Shown here: in pieces, positions 17,947-27,563 of the stretch
Layout of the letters: every line of letters starts with the position of its first letter
How positions within the stretch are numbered: position 1 is the first letter of the stretch
Origin: Pedobacter sp. AJM
GTDB taxonomy: Bacteria > Bacteroidota > Bacteroidia > Sphingobacteriales > Sphingobacteriaceae
Assembly: GCF_002197755.1 (NCBI RefSeq)
Contig: NZ_NHOT01000008.1
Coordinates: 80,534 to 144,533, forward strand
Reading direction: 5' to 3'
Length of the DNA: 64,000 nucleotides
Program-made: the position numbers and the translations under genes
The notes under the pieces: model-generated
What the model was told of the DNA's origin: nothing
What the model saw: the letters and a program-made list of their open reading frames with translations, nothing else
Database searches by the model: none

Positions 17947-19833
17947 TTAAATTAATGCTACGCTTCTGCTCACAAATGCGGTTAATTCTGCACCTGTTAA
18001 CATACCCTGAGCCAATAAAGCCAAATCTACAGCCTGTTTAGCCAGGTTGCTTTGTTCTTCGCCTTCAGCTTTCAGAATTTTACTTACCAATTTGTGGTTT
18101 CCATTAATGGCTACCTTGTAGTTATCAGGCATCTGACCATAGAAACCCATTCCGCCACCCATGGCCGCCATGTCTTTCATGCGGCGCATAAATTCATCCA
18201 TCGTAATCGTTACCGGTAACTCATCCGGATTTAATGCAATTACCTCTACCTGCATGCCTGGTTTGGTAATTGCCTTTTCAAAAATAGCTGTTACTTCTTT
18301 AACCTGATCTTCAGATAATACATGTTCATTCACTTCATCTTTTTCAATCAGTTTATCCGCAACACTGGAATCTACCCGTTTGATCGATGTTTTTTCCAGT
18401 TTTTGCTCCATCTGGTTAATAAAGTGATTGTCTATTGGTGAATCTAATACCAGAACATCATAATCTTTCTTATTAGCCGATTGAATAAATGCATCTTGTT
18501 TGGCTGCATCATTTGAGTACAAATAAACTACCGTTCCGTTTTTATCGGTTTGCAGAGGTGCAACCTTTTCTTTGTATTCATTTAAGGTGAAAAGTTCATT
18601 TTTAGTGTTGCCAACCAACGCAAAATCTTTTGCCTTATCATAGAATTTATCTTCACTGATCATGCCGTATTTAACGAACAAGCCAATATCTTTCCATTTA
18701 TCTTCAAAAGCTTTACGGTCTTTTGTAAATAACTCCGCTAATTTATCAGCAACTTTTTTAGTAATGTAGTTGTTGATTTTTTTTACATTACTATCTGCCT
18801 GTAAGAAACTGCGTGATACGTTTAACGGAATATCAGGTGAGTCAATTACACCATGAAGCAACATTAAAAACTCCGGAACAATATCCTTCACCTCATCGGT
18901 AATGAATACCTGGCGGGAATATAATTTGATTTTGTTGCGTTGCATTTCGAAATCGTTTTTCAATTTCGGGAAGTATAATACGCCGGTTAAATTAAAAGGA
19001 TAATCAACATTCAGGTGAATCCAGAATAAGGGCTCTTCACTAAACGGATATAATTCGCGATAGAAGTTTAAGTAATCCTCATCTGACAAATCTGCAGGTG
19101 CTTTTGTCCAGATCGGGTTAGTGGTATTGATGATGTTATCAACTTCAACATCTTTATATTTTTTCTTTCCTTCTTCATCTTCGCCATCTTCGACAGATTC
19201 TGTCTTCGTACCAAACTGAATGGGAACAGGTAAGAATTTAGCATATTTATTCAGGATTTCCTGTAATTTCGATTCTTCCAAAAACTCTTCTGAATCTTTA
19301 TTAACATGAAGGATAATATCTGTACCCCGGGTAGTTTTGGTGCCCTCGGTTATTTCAAATTCTGTGCTGCCATCACAAACCCAGCGCGCTGGTTCTGCAC
19401 CATCCTGATAAGATAAGGTTTGGATTTCTACCAAATCAGCCACCATAAATGCCGAGTAAAAACCTAAACCAAATTTACCGATGATTTCATTGGCATCTTT
19501 AGCATCTTTAAATTTCTCTACAAACTCACTTGCGCCAGAAAATGCCACCTGGTTAATATATTTTTTAATTTCTTCGGCAGTCATTCCCAAACCATTATCA
19601 CTGATGGTGATGGTTTTAGCTTCTTTATCTACAGCCACTTTTACCAAGGGCTGTCCGACCTCGCCGTTAAACTGACCTAATGAACCCAGTCTTTTGATTT
19701 TCTGAACCGCGTCTACAGCGTTTGAAACCAACTCGCGGAGGAAAATCTCGTTATCAGAGTATAAAAACTTTTTAATTATCGGGAAAATGTTCTCGGTGTG
19801 TATGGAGATGTTTCCTTTTTCTTGAATGCTCAT
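17947..19833 (-). CDS. htpG: molecular chaperone HtpG (Hsp90)
   Basis: 628 residues, the usual length for bacterial Hsp90. The GHKL ATPase domain has FLRELVSNAVDAVQK (about 34-48), ISDNGLGMT and GKFGLGFYSAFMV, the N, D and G boxes that bind ATP. The middle domain has YFPKLKNDFE and the client/catalytic segment VDSPDIPLNVSRSFLQ-type sequence with the conserved arginine. The C-terminal dimerisation part follows. It is a cytoplasmic ATP-dependent folding helper. It stands alone on the minus strand with its own terminator. A TGACA direct repeat about 65 bases upstream may mark a stress-responsive control element. Confidence 0.97.
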   Translation of the reverse strand: MSIQEKGNISIHTENIFPIIKKFLYSDNEIFLRELVSNAVDAVQKIKRLGSLGQFNGEVGQPLVKVAVDKEAKTITISDNGLGMTAEEIKKYINQVAFSGASEFVEKFKDAKDANEIIGKFGLGFYSAFMVADLVEIQTLSYQDGAEPARWVCDGSTEFEITEGTKTTRGTDIILHVNKDSEEFLEESKLQEILNKYAKFLPVPIQFGTKTESVEDGEDEEGKKKYKDVEVDNIINTTNPIWTKAPADLSDEDYLNFYRELYPFSEEPLFWIHLNVDYPFNLTGVLYFPKLKNDFEMQRNKIKLYSRQVFITDEVKDIVPEFLMLLHGVIDSPDIPLNVSRSFLQADSNVKKINNYITKKVADKLAELFTKDRKAFEDKWKDIGLFVKYGMISEDKFYDKAKDFALVGNTKNELFTLNEYKEKVAPLQTDKNGTVVYLYSNDAAKQDAFIQSANKKDYDVLVLDSPIDNHFINQMEQKLEKTSIKRVDSSVADKLIEKDEVNEHVLSEDQVKEVTAIFEKAITKPGMQVEVIALNPDELPVTITMDEFMRRMKDMAAMGGGMGFYGQMPDNYKVAINGNHKLVSKILKAEGEEQSNLAKQAVDLALLAQGMLTGAELTAFVSRSVALI

Positions 19834-19894
19834 ATGTAAATAAATTGTTTAATCTACTACCTGCATATCAATGCTTGTTCCAAATGAATTTAAT

Positions 19895-19908
19895 TGACAA
19901 AATGACAG
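19895..19908 (-). promoter_or_regulatory. TGTCA direct repeat upstream of htpG
   Basis: Read on the minus strand the site is CTGTCATTTTGTCAA: two TGTCA half-sites three bases apart, 62-75 bases before the htpG start. The spacing and the heat-shock gene downstream suggest a regulator site, but I know no factor for it with certainty. Confidence 0.3.
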
Positions 19909-19962
19909 TTGAATAGGTGCCGCCAATGAAGTTTCACATGCTGATAAATGGCCTTAAAACAA

Positions 19963-19993
19963 AAACCCAAAAAACGGTTGGTTTTTTGGGTTT
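19963..19993 (-). terminator. rho-independent terminator of the receiver-domain gene
   Basis: A perfect 13-bp stem, AAACCCAAAAAAC with GTTTTTTGGGTTT, is followed on the minus strand by a TTGTTTT tail. Confidence 0.75.
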
Positions 19994-20013
19994 AAATAAT
20001 ATGAAGTATTGAT

Positions 20014-20406
20014 TTAGTTTAAGTGAAAACTAGGTTTATCTTCTTCTAATGAAAGAATTTTGGTGATTTTTTTCAGGAGTACATCCATTTGAAATGGTTT
20101 CGAAAGGAAATCGTCCTGGCCGTAATTCAGTGTGGTAAAATCTTCAGGATTATAAAGGCCTGAGATCAGCAGAATTGGAATTTTGGAGGTACTTTCGATG
20201 GATTTTAACTGCTCACATAAAACACGACCATCAATATGGCCAAGTGATATGTCGAGCAAGATCAAATCTGGTTTAAAACTCTCAATGCGGTTAAATACCT
20301 CTTCACCATCATTAAGTGACGAAACTTTGAATCCGCCGATTTCCAGTATTAATTGTATGGTTTCTAAAACCTCAATGTCATCATCTACTACCAGTATTCT
20401 TTTCAT
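20014..20406 (-). CDS. single-domain response regulator (CheY-like receiver)
   Basis: 130 residues, receiver domain only. The acidic pocket DDD (8-10), phospho-acceptor D52 in LILLDISLG and the conserved lysine in FLSKPF are all present, so it should be phosphorylatable. There is no output domain and no kinase gene beside it. It probably passes phosphate or binds a partner protein; the partner is unknown. The gene has its own terminator. Confidence 0.85.
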   Translation of the reverse strand: MKRILVVDDDIEVLETIQLILEIGGFKVSSLNDGEEVFNRIESFKPDLILLDISLGHIDGRVLCEQLKSIESTSKIPILLISGLYNPEDFTTLNYGQDDFLSKPFQMDVLLKKITKILSLEEDKPSFHLN

Positions 20407-20523
20407 ATGTTCTAATCCATTTATTTGCTGCTAAAAATATAACAAAATGTATCTTGTTAAGTTTACAATCTTAAAAATATTTTAACAATAAGTTTATACA
20501 GTCAGGGGTTTTTTAAAAAAAAA

Positions 20524-21387
20524 TCAGCTTGCCTGGCGTGCAATTCCTTCCTTCTGAAGGATGAAATGGAAGAGATCTTCTATGGGTTTCTGCAATATTT
20601 TGCCCGCTTTGATTCCATTATCTGCTAAAACCTCCATCAGGGTATCCTGGTAATAGTAGGCTATGGAACCCACAAAATGGCAGGGAACATCTCTGTATTT
20701 CGGATAATCCTTAATGTTGGAGTCTACAAATTCCTGGAATCCGGTTTTTAAAATATTCTGAATAAAAGGATGGTCGCAATGGCTGGCCATAAAACGGCTG
20801 AAGCCGGCCAGGTAAATATTAGGGAAAGGCTTTTGGTATACGTTAGTGATAATTTGCTCCTTATCTGCCGGGAAAGCTTTTTTGAATGCTGCAGCCAGAC
20901 CTGATGGCATTTTGTTGTATAAATAAGCCAGCAATACTTTTTTGCCAAAGAAGGTGCCTGAGCCTTCATCACCTAAAACGTAACCAAGACCGTGATGGCC
21001 ATCATGAATCTTTTTGCCGTCAAAATAGCAGATATTAGATCCCGTGCCTAAGATGCAATTTAAGCCTTCTGTATTTCCGCAGGTGGCATATACCGACCCG
21101 AGCAAATCATGATCTACGGAAATAAAGGCATTTTGAAACACTTCAGATAATCCATTGGAAACCACTTCATGTTTATCAGGGGAGGAGCAACCGGCACCAA
21201 AAAAGTAAATTTCCTTTACCTGATCAGCATATTGTATTAAAGTTTCATTTTTCGAAATCAATTTCGAAATTTCCTGTTCACTCAAAAAATAGGGGTTTAT
21301 TCCAGTGGTATTAAATCTTATGGTTTCGCCATTAAGATAACCCATCCAATCTGTTTTTGATGAGCCACTATCTGCAACAAGTATCAT
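20524..21387 (-). CDS. BadF/BadG/BcrA/BcrD-type ATPase, N-acetylglucosamine kinase-like
   Basis: 287 residues of the ASKHA sugar kinase fold. Phosphate-1 loop ADSGSSKTDW (about 5-14), phosphate-2 loop ILGTGSN and the adenosine-side segment GYVLGDEGSGTFFGKK are visible. In Bacteroidota such proteins are usually annotated as N-acetylglucosamine kinase-like, acting on amino sugars from cell-wall recycling or uptake; substrate here is inferred. No transport or sugar-catabolism gene is adjacent. The family also contains activators of dehydratases, but those carry a Cys-rich site not seen here. Confidence 0.82.
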   Translation of the reverse strand: MILVADSGSSKTDWMGYLNGETIRFNTTGINPYFLSEQEISKLISKNETLIQYADQVKEIYFFGAGCSSPDKHEVVSNGLSEVFQNAFISVDHDLLGSVYATCGNTEGLNCILGTGSNICYFDGKKIHDGHHGLGYVLGDEGSGTFFGKKVLLAYLYNKMPSGLAAAFKKAFPADKEQIITNVYQKPFPNIYLAGFSRFMASHCDHPFIQNILKTGFQEFVDSNIKDYPKYRDVPCHFVGSIAYYYQDTLMEVLADNGIKAGKILQKPIEDLFHFILQKEGIARQAS

Positions 21388-21512
21388 GGCAATAAATATA
21401 AATATTAATTAGAGAATATTATACTTGCAATAATTTCGTTACTTCTAAATAGGGTTGATTCAATATCCGTTTACCTAATATTATTTGATTCTTATACTGA
21501 TAAACCTTAAAA

Positions 21513-21767
21513 TTATTGGGTCGGCATTGGGATATCTCTGCCAAAGTCTTTAATATAACGAATCACACTTCTTATTTCGCAATCACTTAAAGTATCCATC
21601 CTTGCTGTTTTAAAGTCTCCATTTTTGCTACCAACCTTTATGTTTTTAGTAAATGCATAATCAATTAGCTTTAGGCTATCCATAGCTGCCAGGCCTCTAA
21701 AAGTAATTGAGCCATTTTCATCTACTTTTCCATCGATTAAAGCTAAATGGCAAACTAATTTCCTAAA
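21513..21767 (-). pseudogene. possible truncated C-terminal fragment, c-type cytochrome-like
   Basis: An open frame on the minus strand reads VCHLALIDGKVDEN, then FRGLAAMDSLKLIDYAF, and ends CEIRSVIRYIKDFGRDIP. It looks like real protein sequence and the end resembles the last helix of small c-type cytochrome proteins. The CH could be the tail of a CxxCH heme motif whose first half is missing, because the frame is cut by a stop where the tolC 3' end begins. The first internal ATG (21683) would leave only 56 residues. It is probably a relic left after a rearrangement downstream of the efflux operon. It fills most of the 367-base gap between the BadF-like and tolC-like genes. Confidence 0.35.
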
Positions 21768-23065
21768 TCAATATTTCCGCTAATTTCTTTTAGTGTCGTT
21801 TCGGCTAACTTGGCTTGAAACTGCATTTCGATGAACCGATTCTGTGCTTCGATGGCATTGCGTTGGGCCTCACGCAATTCAAGCGGGGCAATGCTTCCTA
21901 AACGATATTTAGCCAGGGTAATATCTAAGTTTTCTTTAGCCAGGTCAACGTTTCGCTGTTCCAGCTTAATCAGATCCAGATAAGTACTGTAGTTTTGATA
22001 GGCCGTTAATAACTGGGAATTGACATCGAGCTTCGTTTTTTCAAAGTTGAGCTTTGACGTCTCAATATTAATTTTCGCGTTACGCTCATTCTGGCGTTGT
22101 AAAAAACCATTAAAGATATTCAAACTGGCTGTTACACCATAGGTAAAGCCATTCGCGGCAAACTTCTGGTTAAAACCTGTCGGACTGGTACTATTGGTGC
22201 GGCTGTAGCCTGAGTTTAAACTGATGGCCGGATACCTTGCACCACGGATGGCCTTTAAATTTAATGATGCTATCTTCTGATTGATAAATGCATTCTGTAA
22301 ATCAGGATTTTGCTTTGCTGCAATTTCAGCCTGCTTGCTAAAGAGGATTCCGGTATTGACATCAATTTCATTCCCTACAGAAAACTGGCTGCTGATATCA
22401 CGCACCATCAGTTGGTTTAGGCGAACCTTAGCCACCTGTAAGGCATTTTTAATTTGCAGATAACTGGAGGTATCTGTATTGTAATCTACCTGTGCTGTTA
22501 AAACATCAAGCTTTGATCCCCGGCCCAGCTGCAGTTTGGTGTTTGCGATATTGGTTCGCAAAACAGAAACATCCATGGCACTATCGGCTGCTACCAGCAA
22601 TTGTTGCTGCCGTACAACATCATAATAGGCGGTAATTACATCCGAAACCGTAGTTAAAATATTAAGTCTGGCGTTTACCTCTCCTTGTTTTTGCAGTTCT
22701 TTTAAACGATCATAATTGGCGAACATGGTAAAACCATCAAAAATGGTCCAGTTTAAATCTGCACCCAAATCGTTATTTGTACTTCTTGCACCGCGGATAA
22801 CCCGGTCTTCTCCGGTAACCGGAGTTTGGCGGGTATTCTGAATACTTCCGCCATTGCTGTATGTTCCGATTACATTGGGCAACATGCCTGCATTGCCAAT
22901 ATTGGCATTGTTCCGGGTAATAGACAGATCATTCCTGCTGATTTTAATGTCGTAATTGTTTTGCAAAGCAACCGTAATGGCTTCCTGCAAACTGAGCTTT
23001 TCCTGTGCAAATCCTGAAATTGACAGGCTTAAAAGGATGATGAATGTTTTGATCTTTATGCTCAT
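21755..23065 (-). CDS. TolC family outer-membrane efflux channel
   Basis: 436 residues. A signal peptide (MSIKIKTFIILLSLSISGFAQ) is followed by two TolC-type helical repeats, with the typical start LSLQEAITVALQNNYDIKISRNDL and C-terminal NVDLAKENLDITLAKYRLG. It forms the outer-membrane duct of an RND pump. It is the last gene of a tight operon, starting one base after the pump gene ends, and the adaptor comes before that. Substrates cannot be told from sequence. Confidence 0.93.
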   Translation of the reverse strand: MSIKIKTFIILLSLSISGFAQEKLSLQEAITVALQNNYDIKISRNDLSITRNNANIGNAGMLPNVIGTYSNGGSIQNTRQTPVTGEDRVIRGARSTNNDLGADLNWTIFDGFTMFANYDRLKELQKQGEVNARLNILTTVSDVITAYYDVVRQQQLLVAADSAMDVSVLRTNIANTKLQLGRGSKLDVLTAQVDYNTDTSSYLQIKNALQVAKVRLNQLMVRDISSQFSVGNEIDVNTGILFSKQAEIAAKQNPDLQNAFINQKIASLNLKAIRGARYPAISLNSGYSRTNSTSPTGFNQKFAANGFTYGVTASLNIFNGFLQRQNERNAKINIETSKLNFEKTKLDVNSQLLTAYQNYSTYLDLIKLEQRNVDLAKENLDITLAKYRLGSIAPLELREAQRNAIEAQNRFIEMQFQAKLAETTLKEISGNIDLGN

Positions 23066-23066
23066 C

Positions 23067-26000
23067 TTAATGTGCTGTGTTTAAGGCTTCTTCTTCGAAG
23101 CGATGCGCATCTTTTAATTGTTTGTTGGGTTTGTACGGCTTTGCCCAATAGGAATATATGGCTGGAATAACAAACAGTGTTAGTATCAGTGAAAACATCG
23201 TTCCGCCAACAATCACCGTTCCCATACTCATCCTGCTTTTTGCTGCAGCACCCAAAGCCAAAGCAATAGGCAGGGCACCAATGGCAATGGCTAAACTTGT
23301 CATCAAAATCGGCCGCAAACGCGAAACAGATGCCTCGCGGATGGCTTCTGCAATGGGGACGCCTTTTTCTTTCAACTGATTGGCAAACTCTACTATCAGG
23401 ATACCATTTTTCGTTACCAGGCCAATCAGCATAATGGTTCCGATCTGGCTGAAGATATTCCAGCTCTGACCACATAACCACAGCGATAAGAACGCGCCTG
23501 CAACTGCCATTGGTACGGTCAGAATAATGATGATCGGATCTTTGAAACTTTCAAACTGTGCTGAAAGAATGAGGTAAACCAATAACAGGGCTAAGCCGAA
23601 AGCGAAAAAAGTGTTTGAAGAACTTTCCTTAAAATCCCGTGATTCGCCACTTAAATCTGTTGAAAAAGTTTCATCCAGGATTTTTGCTGAAATGGCGTCC
23701 ATCGCATCAATCCCTTCACCTATACTTTTGCCAGGGGCCAATCCTGCAGATACGGTAGCGGCAATAAAACGGTTGTTCCGGTATAATTGCGGCGGACTGC
23801 TTTCTTCTTTCGCTGTCACCAGGTTGTCCAGCTGTACCAGTTCACCTTTATCGCTACGCACATACACAGAACTTAAATCCAGCGGATCTTTCCTGTCGCC
23901 ACGGTCAAACTGACCGATAACCTGGTATTGTTTTCCATTCATAAAGAAATACGAAAAACGTTGTCCGCTTAAACCTAAGTTCAGGGTTTGTGCAATGGCA
24001 GAGATAGAAACACCCAGGTTTTTAGCCTTATCCCTGTCAATGGTGAGGTTAATTTCTGGTTTATTAAATTTCAGGTTAACATCAGAAACGGTAAAGGTTG
24101 GATCTTTTGCCACTGCATCCATAAACAAAGGGATTTTCTCTCTTAGTTTGTCAAAATTTTGTGCCTGAATGATATAGCTGATTGGTAAGCCACCCCTGCG
24201 GCCTACGGAAATAGTGGGTTGCTGGTTAACAATTGTTTTTCCTTCACTGTATTTTTTGGTAATTCTGGTCAGCATATCAGCGATGTCTTTTTGCGATCGC
24301 TCCCGGTCTTCAGGATTAACCAATCCCATCCTTACAAAACCGGAATTTACCGAACCGGAACCTCCAAACCCAGGTGAGGTAATGGTGATGTTCACGTTTT
24401 TCTCTGGAACAGAATCAATAACCAGCTGATTCAGTTTCATGATAAACTGATCAGTATAGGCAAAAGATGAGCCTTCGGGTGTGGTTGCACTGATGTTAAT
24501 GGCACTTCTGTCATCATAAGGCGCAGTTTCTTTAGGTAGCAGTTTCCAGAATAGAAAAATCAGTCCCATACAAACCACAATGATGGGAATGGAAAGCCAT
24601 CGGCGATCTAAGAATTTATTCAGGTTTGATGCATATGAATCATTTAACTTAACAAAATAAGGCTCCGTCCAATTGTAGAATCTGGAAGGCTTATGTCCGC
24701 CCGGTTTCATTAAATAAGCATTTAACATTGGGGTAAGGGTAAGCGATACGAATGCCGAAATTAAAACGGCTGCGCCAATTACCACGCCAAATTCTCGGAA
24801 CAATCGCCCTACAAAGCCTTGTAAAAAGATTACTGGTAAAAATACCGCTGCCAGGGTAATGGAAATGGAAATTACTGCAAAGAAAATTTCATTTGAGCCT
24901 TTAATCGCTGCTTCAAAAGGCGACATGCCTTCTTCAACTTTCTTAAAAATATTTTCGGTCACTACAATACCATCATCAACCACCAGCCCCGTGGCCAGCA
25001 CAATAGCCAGTAAGCTTAAAACATTGATGGAAAAGCCGAAGGCATACATAATAAAGAAGGTAAAAACCAATGATACCGGGATATCAATGAGTGGCCGGAA
25101 AGCAATGGCCCAGTCTCTGAAAAACAGGTAGATGATCAGAATCACCAGTAGGAGTGATAAACCAATTGTTTCGGCAACTTCCGTTACCGAACGTTTGATG
25201 AAAAGCGTATTATCCAGGGCAACTTTTAGTTTAATATCCTGGGGAATATCAGCTTTTAACTTATCAAAACGTTTATAAAATTCTTTGCTGATGTCAAGAT
25301 AATTGGCGCCGGGTTGAGGGATAATGGCTACTGCAACCATGGGCTTGCCGGATTCCCTTAAAATGGTTTCTTCATTTTCCGGACCCAAAACAGCATAACC
25401 CACATCTTTTAATTTGACGACCTGGTTACTGTCTGATTTTAAAATCAGGTTGTTGAACTGGTTTTCATCGGTTAACTTCCCAAGCGTCTTAACCGTTAAT
25501 TCTGTGGTGGCACCGGTAATTTTTCCTGAAGGTAATTCTACATTTTCATTATCTAATGCTGTTACAATATCCTGTGAAGTTAAACCATATGCGCTGAGTT
25601 TGTTGGGGTCCATCCAGATTCGCATGGCGTATTTCCGCTGGCCCTGAATCTGCACACTACTTACGCCCGGAATGGTTTGAATCCGGTCGGCAATTACATT
25701 TTCGGCAAAATCACTCAATTCCAGCGTATTTCTTTTGTCGCTTTGAATGGTCATGGATAAAATCGGATCGGAGTTTGCATCTGCTTTGCTTACCACAGGT
25801 AAACCGTCAATGTCTTTTGGCAACGTTCTGCCGGCCTGCGAAACTTTATCCCGGACATCATTCGCTGCCTCTTCAATATTCTTATCCAGGTTAAACTCAA
25901 TGGTGATATTACTGGTACCCTGATTACTGGAAGAGGAGATATTCCGGATCCCATCAATGGAATTGATGGATTTTTCTAAAGGTTCTGTAATCTGCGATTC

Positions 26001-26177
26001 AATAATATCAGAATTGGCACCGGGGTAAGAAGTTCTCACTGATACAACTGTTGGGTCAATGGAAGGATATTCCCTTACACCCAGGAAGGTATAGCCGATA
26101 ATGCCGAAAAGCACAATCAGCAAGTTCATTACGATAGCCAGTACAGGCCTCTTTATACTCGTGGTAGAAATACTCAT
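23067..26177 (-). CDS. RND efflux pump permease (AcrB/HAE1 family)
   Basis: 1036 residues, the normal size for an AcrB-type trimeric proton-driven pump. The N-terminus has MSISTTSIKRPVLAIVMNLL and REYPSIDPTVVSVRTSYPGA (about 34-53). Membrane helix 4 holds LATGLVVDDGIVVTENIF with the two proton-relay aspartates, and the second half repeats the fold (GLVTKNGILIVEFANQL). It exports small amphiphilic compounds across both membranes with its adaptor upstream (two-base gap) and TolC partner downstream (one-base gap). Drug, dye or fatty-acid export are all possible; no regulator gene is beside it. Confidence 0.95.
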   Translation of the reverse strand: MSISTTSIKRPVLAIVMNLLIVLFGIIGYTFLGVREYPSIDPTVVSVRTSYPGANSDIIESQITEPLEKSINSIDGIRNISSSSNQGTSNITIEFNLDKNIEEAANDVRDKVSQAGRTLPKDIDGLPVVSKADANSDPILSMTIQSDKRNTLELSDFAENVIADRIQTIPGVSSVQIQGQRKYAMRIWMDPNKLSAYGLTSQDIVTALDNENVELPSGKITGATTELTVKTLGKLTDENQFNNLILKSDSNQVVKLKDVGYAVLGPENEETILRESGKPMVAVAIIPQPGANYLDISKEFYKRFDKLKADIPQDIKLKVALDNTLFIKRSVTEVAETIGLSLLLVILIIYLFFRDWAIAFRPLIDIPVSLVFTFFIMYAFGFSINVLSLLAIVLATGLVVDDGIVVTENIFKKVEEGMSPFEAAIKGSNEIFFAVISISITLAAVFLPVIFLQGFVGRLFREFGVVIGAAVLISAFVSLTLTPMLNAYLMKPGGHKPSRFYNWTEPYFVKLNDSYASNLNKFLDRRWLSIPIIVVCMGLIFLFWKLLPKETAPYDDRSAINISATTPEGSSFAYTDQFIMKLNQLVIDSVPEKNVNITITSPGFGGSGSVNSGFVRMGLVNPEDRERSQKDIADMLTRITKKYSEGKTIVNQQPTISVGRRGGLPISYIIQAQNFDKLREKIPLFMDAVAKDPTFTVSDVNLKFNKPEINLTIDRDKAKNLGVSISAIAQTLNLGLSGQRFSYFFMNGKQYQVIGQFDRGDRKDPLDLSSVYVRSDKGELVQLDNLVTAKEESSPPQLYRNNRFIAATVSAGLAPGKSIGEGIDAMDAISAKILDETFSTDLSGESRDFKESSSNTFFAFGLALLLVYLILSAQFESFKDPIIIILTVPMAVAGAFLSLWLCGQSWNIFSQIGTIMLIGLVTKNGILIVEFANQLKEKGVPIAEAIREASVSRLRPILMTSLAIAIGALPIALALGAAAKSRMSMGTVIVGGTMFSLILTLFVIPAIYSYWAKPYKPNKQLKDAHRFEEEALNTAH

Positions 26178-26179
26178 AT

Positions 26180-27259
26180 CTATTGTTTAACCAGATGAAC
26201 TTTTACCGGTGCATCTTGCTTTAGTGCCATTGAACCGGTGGTCAGTACGGTATCACCAACATTTAAACCTGATGTTATGACTATATTTTCATCAGTACGC
26301 GTCCCTGCTTCTACTTTTACCTCCTTCGCCTTGCCATTTTTCTGGATATATACAATCTTTCCCTTTAAAACCGGCACAACAGCCTGGTTAGGAATCAGGA
26401 TTGCATTTTGCAAGGTATTTAAGGCCAGTTTGATTTTGGCGAAAGATCCGGGCAATAAAGCATTATCGGCATTTGGTGCCAAAGCCCTGATTTGTAAAGT
26501 TCTGGTGGCAGCATTAATTCCGGGCTCTATGGCATACACTTTTCCGGTATTTTCCTTAGCTGATCCATCAGTAGTAAAGGTAATGGTTGAACCGGATTTG
26601 ATTTGACCCGCATATTTCTCCGGAATGGAAAAGGTAATTTTAATGGGATTGGTACTCACCAGATTGGCTATTACGGTTGATGGCGTGATATAAGTGCCCT
26701 CAGAGATGCTGCGCAAACCGATTCTTCCGGAAAATGGGGCCCGGATGGTGGCTTTCGCCAGCTGAGCCCTAACCAATTGTGATTGCGACTGCAACGACCT
26801 GGAATCGGCCAGGGAAGTATCATATTCTTCCTGACTGATCGCACCTTTTTCCAATAGCTGTTTAGCCCGGTTCTCATTTGTCCCGGAAAGTTTTTGTTTC
26901 GTAATGGCTTCCTGCAACTGTGCCTGGAGATCCCTGTCGTTTATTTTAACCAATACACTGCCCTTAGTTACCTGAGTGCCTTCTTTAAAATAGATGCCTG
27001 TTACCAGACCCGAGATTTCACTTTTTAAAACAACAGATTCATTGGCGTCAATGGCGCCAGTTACTTCCAGATCGTTATCAAAAGAGGTTGGTTTTACTAT
27101 AATTCCGTCAACAACCAGTGCTGGATTTTTAGAATTGCCACTTTTACCGGTTGTACCCGCACCTTTTCCATCTATTTTTTTGTTTGCGTTAACTCTGTAA
27201 TAAACCAGATAGGCCAAGCCCAGAGCCAAAACAGCATAGATAATATACCTTTTCTTCAT
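26180..27259 (-). CDS. RND efflux periplasmic adaptor (membrane fusion protein)
   Basis: 359 residues. An N-terminal membrane anchor (MKKRYIIYAVLALGLAYLVY) leads to a biotinyl/lipoyl-like half (SEISGLVTGIYFKEGTQVTKG), a helical hairpin (about 100-160), the second lipoyl half (ATIRAPFSGRIGLRSISEG) and beta-barrel and membrane-proximal domains. It bridges pump and TolC. I chose the ATG directly before the anchor; an upstream in-frame start at 27292 would add 11 unlikely residues. First gene of the adaptor-pump-tolC operon. Confidence 0.93.
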   Translation of the reverse strand: MKKRYIIYAVLALGLAYLVYYRVNANKKIDGKGAGTTGKSGNSKNPALVVDGIIVKPTSFDNDLEVTGAIDANESVVLKSEISGLVTGIYFKEGTQVTKGSVLVKINDRDLQAQLQEAITKQKLSGTNENRAKQLLEKGAISQEEYDTSLADSRSLQSQSQLVRAQLAKATIRAPFSGRIGLRSISEGTYITPSTVIANLVSTNPIKITFSIPEKYAGQIKSGSTITFTTDGSAKENTGKVYAIEPGINAATRTLQIRALAPNADNALLPGSFAKIKLALNTLQNAILIPNQAVVPVLKGKIVYIQKNGKAKEVKVEAGTRTDENIVITSGLNVGDTVLTTGSMALKQDAPVKVHLVKQ

Positions 27260-27563
27260 GTTTATATTTGTGTAGTACCCCTTAACCTGCACTAATGTTA
27301 TTTTAATGCCTGCTAATAGAGTGTAAAAATATCCAAATAGTTTAGTCCTAAATTTGTTGTATTAAGGATGTTACTTAGCTTTGAGTATTTATTCCTGAGT
27401 CTTCATTCCATCGTCTTTAGTAGACTTGCGACTGCAGACTTTGTACTCAAGACTATCAGCTCATGACTTCAAACTAAAAACTCCCAACAATTTTACACCT
27501 CTTCGCCGTTTTTAATTCGAAAAACTAAGCAATAAATATAAATTTGTGGCAAATCACATTAAT
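27260..27563. other. 304-bp divergent intergenic region with GACT-word repeats
   Basis: The gap lies between the divergent efflux operon and M61 peptidase gene. Its middle (about 27398-27475) is built from variants of GAGTC, AGACTTG, GACTGCAGACTT and CTCAAGACT, a degenerate word repeat. Three TAnnTTTG matches on the plus strand (27349, 27376 and 27539) are possible -7 elements; only the last is well placed for the peptidase gene. No further gene is seen. Confidence 0.5.
27539..27546 (+). promoter_or_regulatory. candidate -7 element of the M61 peptidase gene
   Basis: TAAATTTG matches the Bacteroidota -7 consensus TAnnTTTG and lies 18 bases before the chosen ATG. No clear -33 TTTG is found 19-22 bases upstream, so support is partial. 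Confidence 0.4.

Noticed and set aside
23062..23481. 139-codon alternate-frame reading at the RND pump 3' end
   Set aside because: It lies wholly within the well-supported pump gene and looks like a frame shadow.
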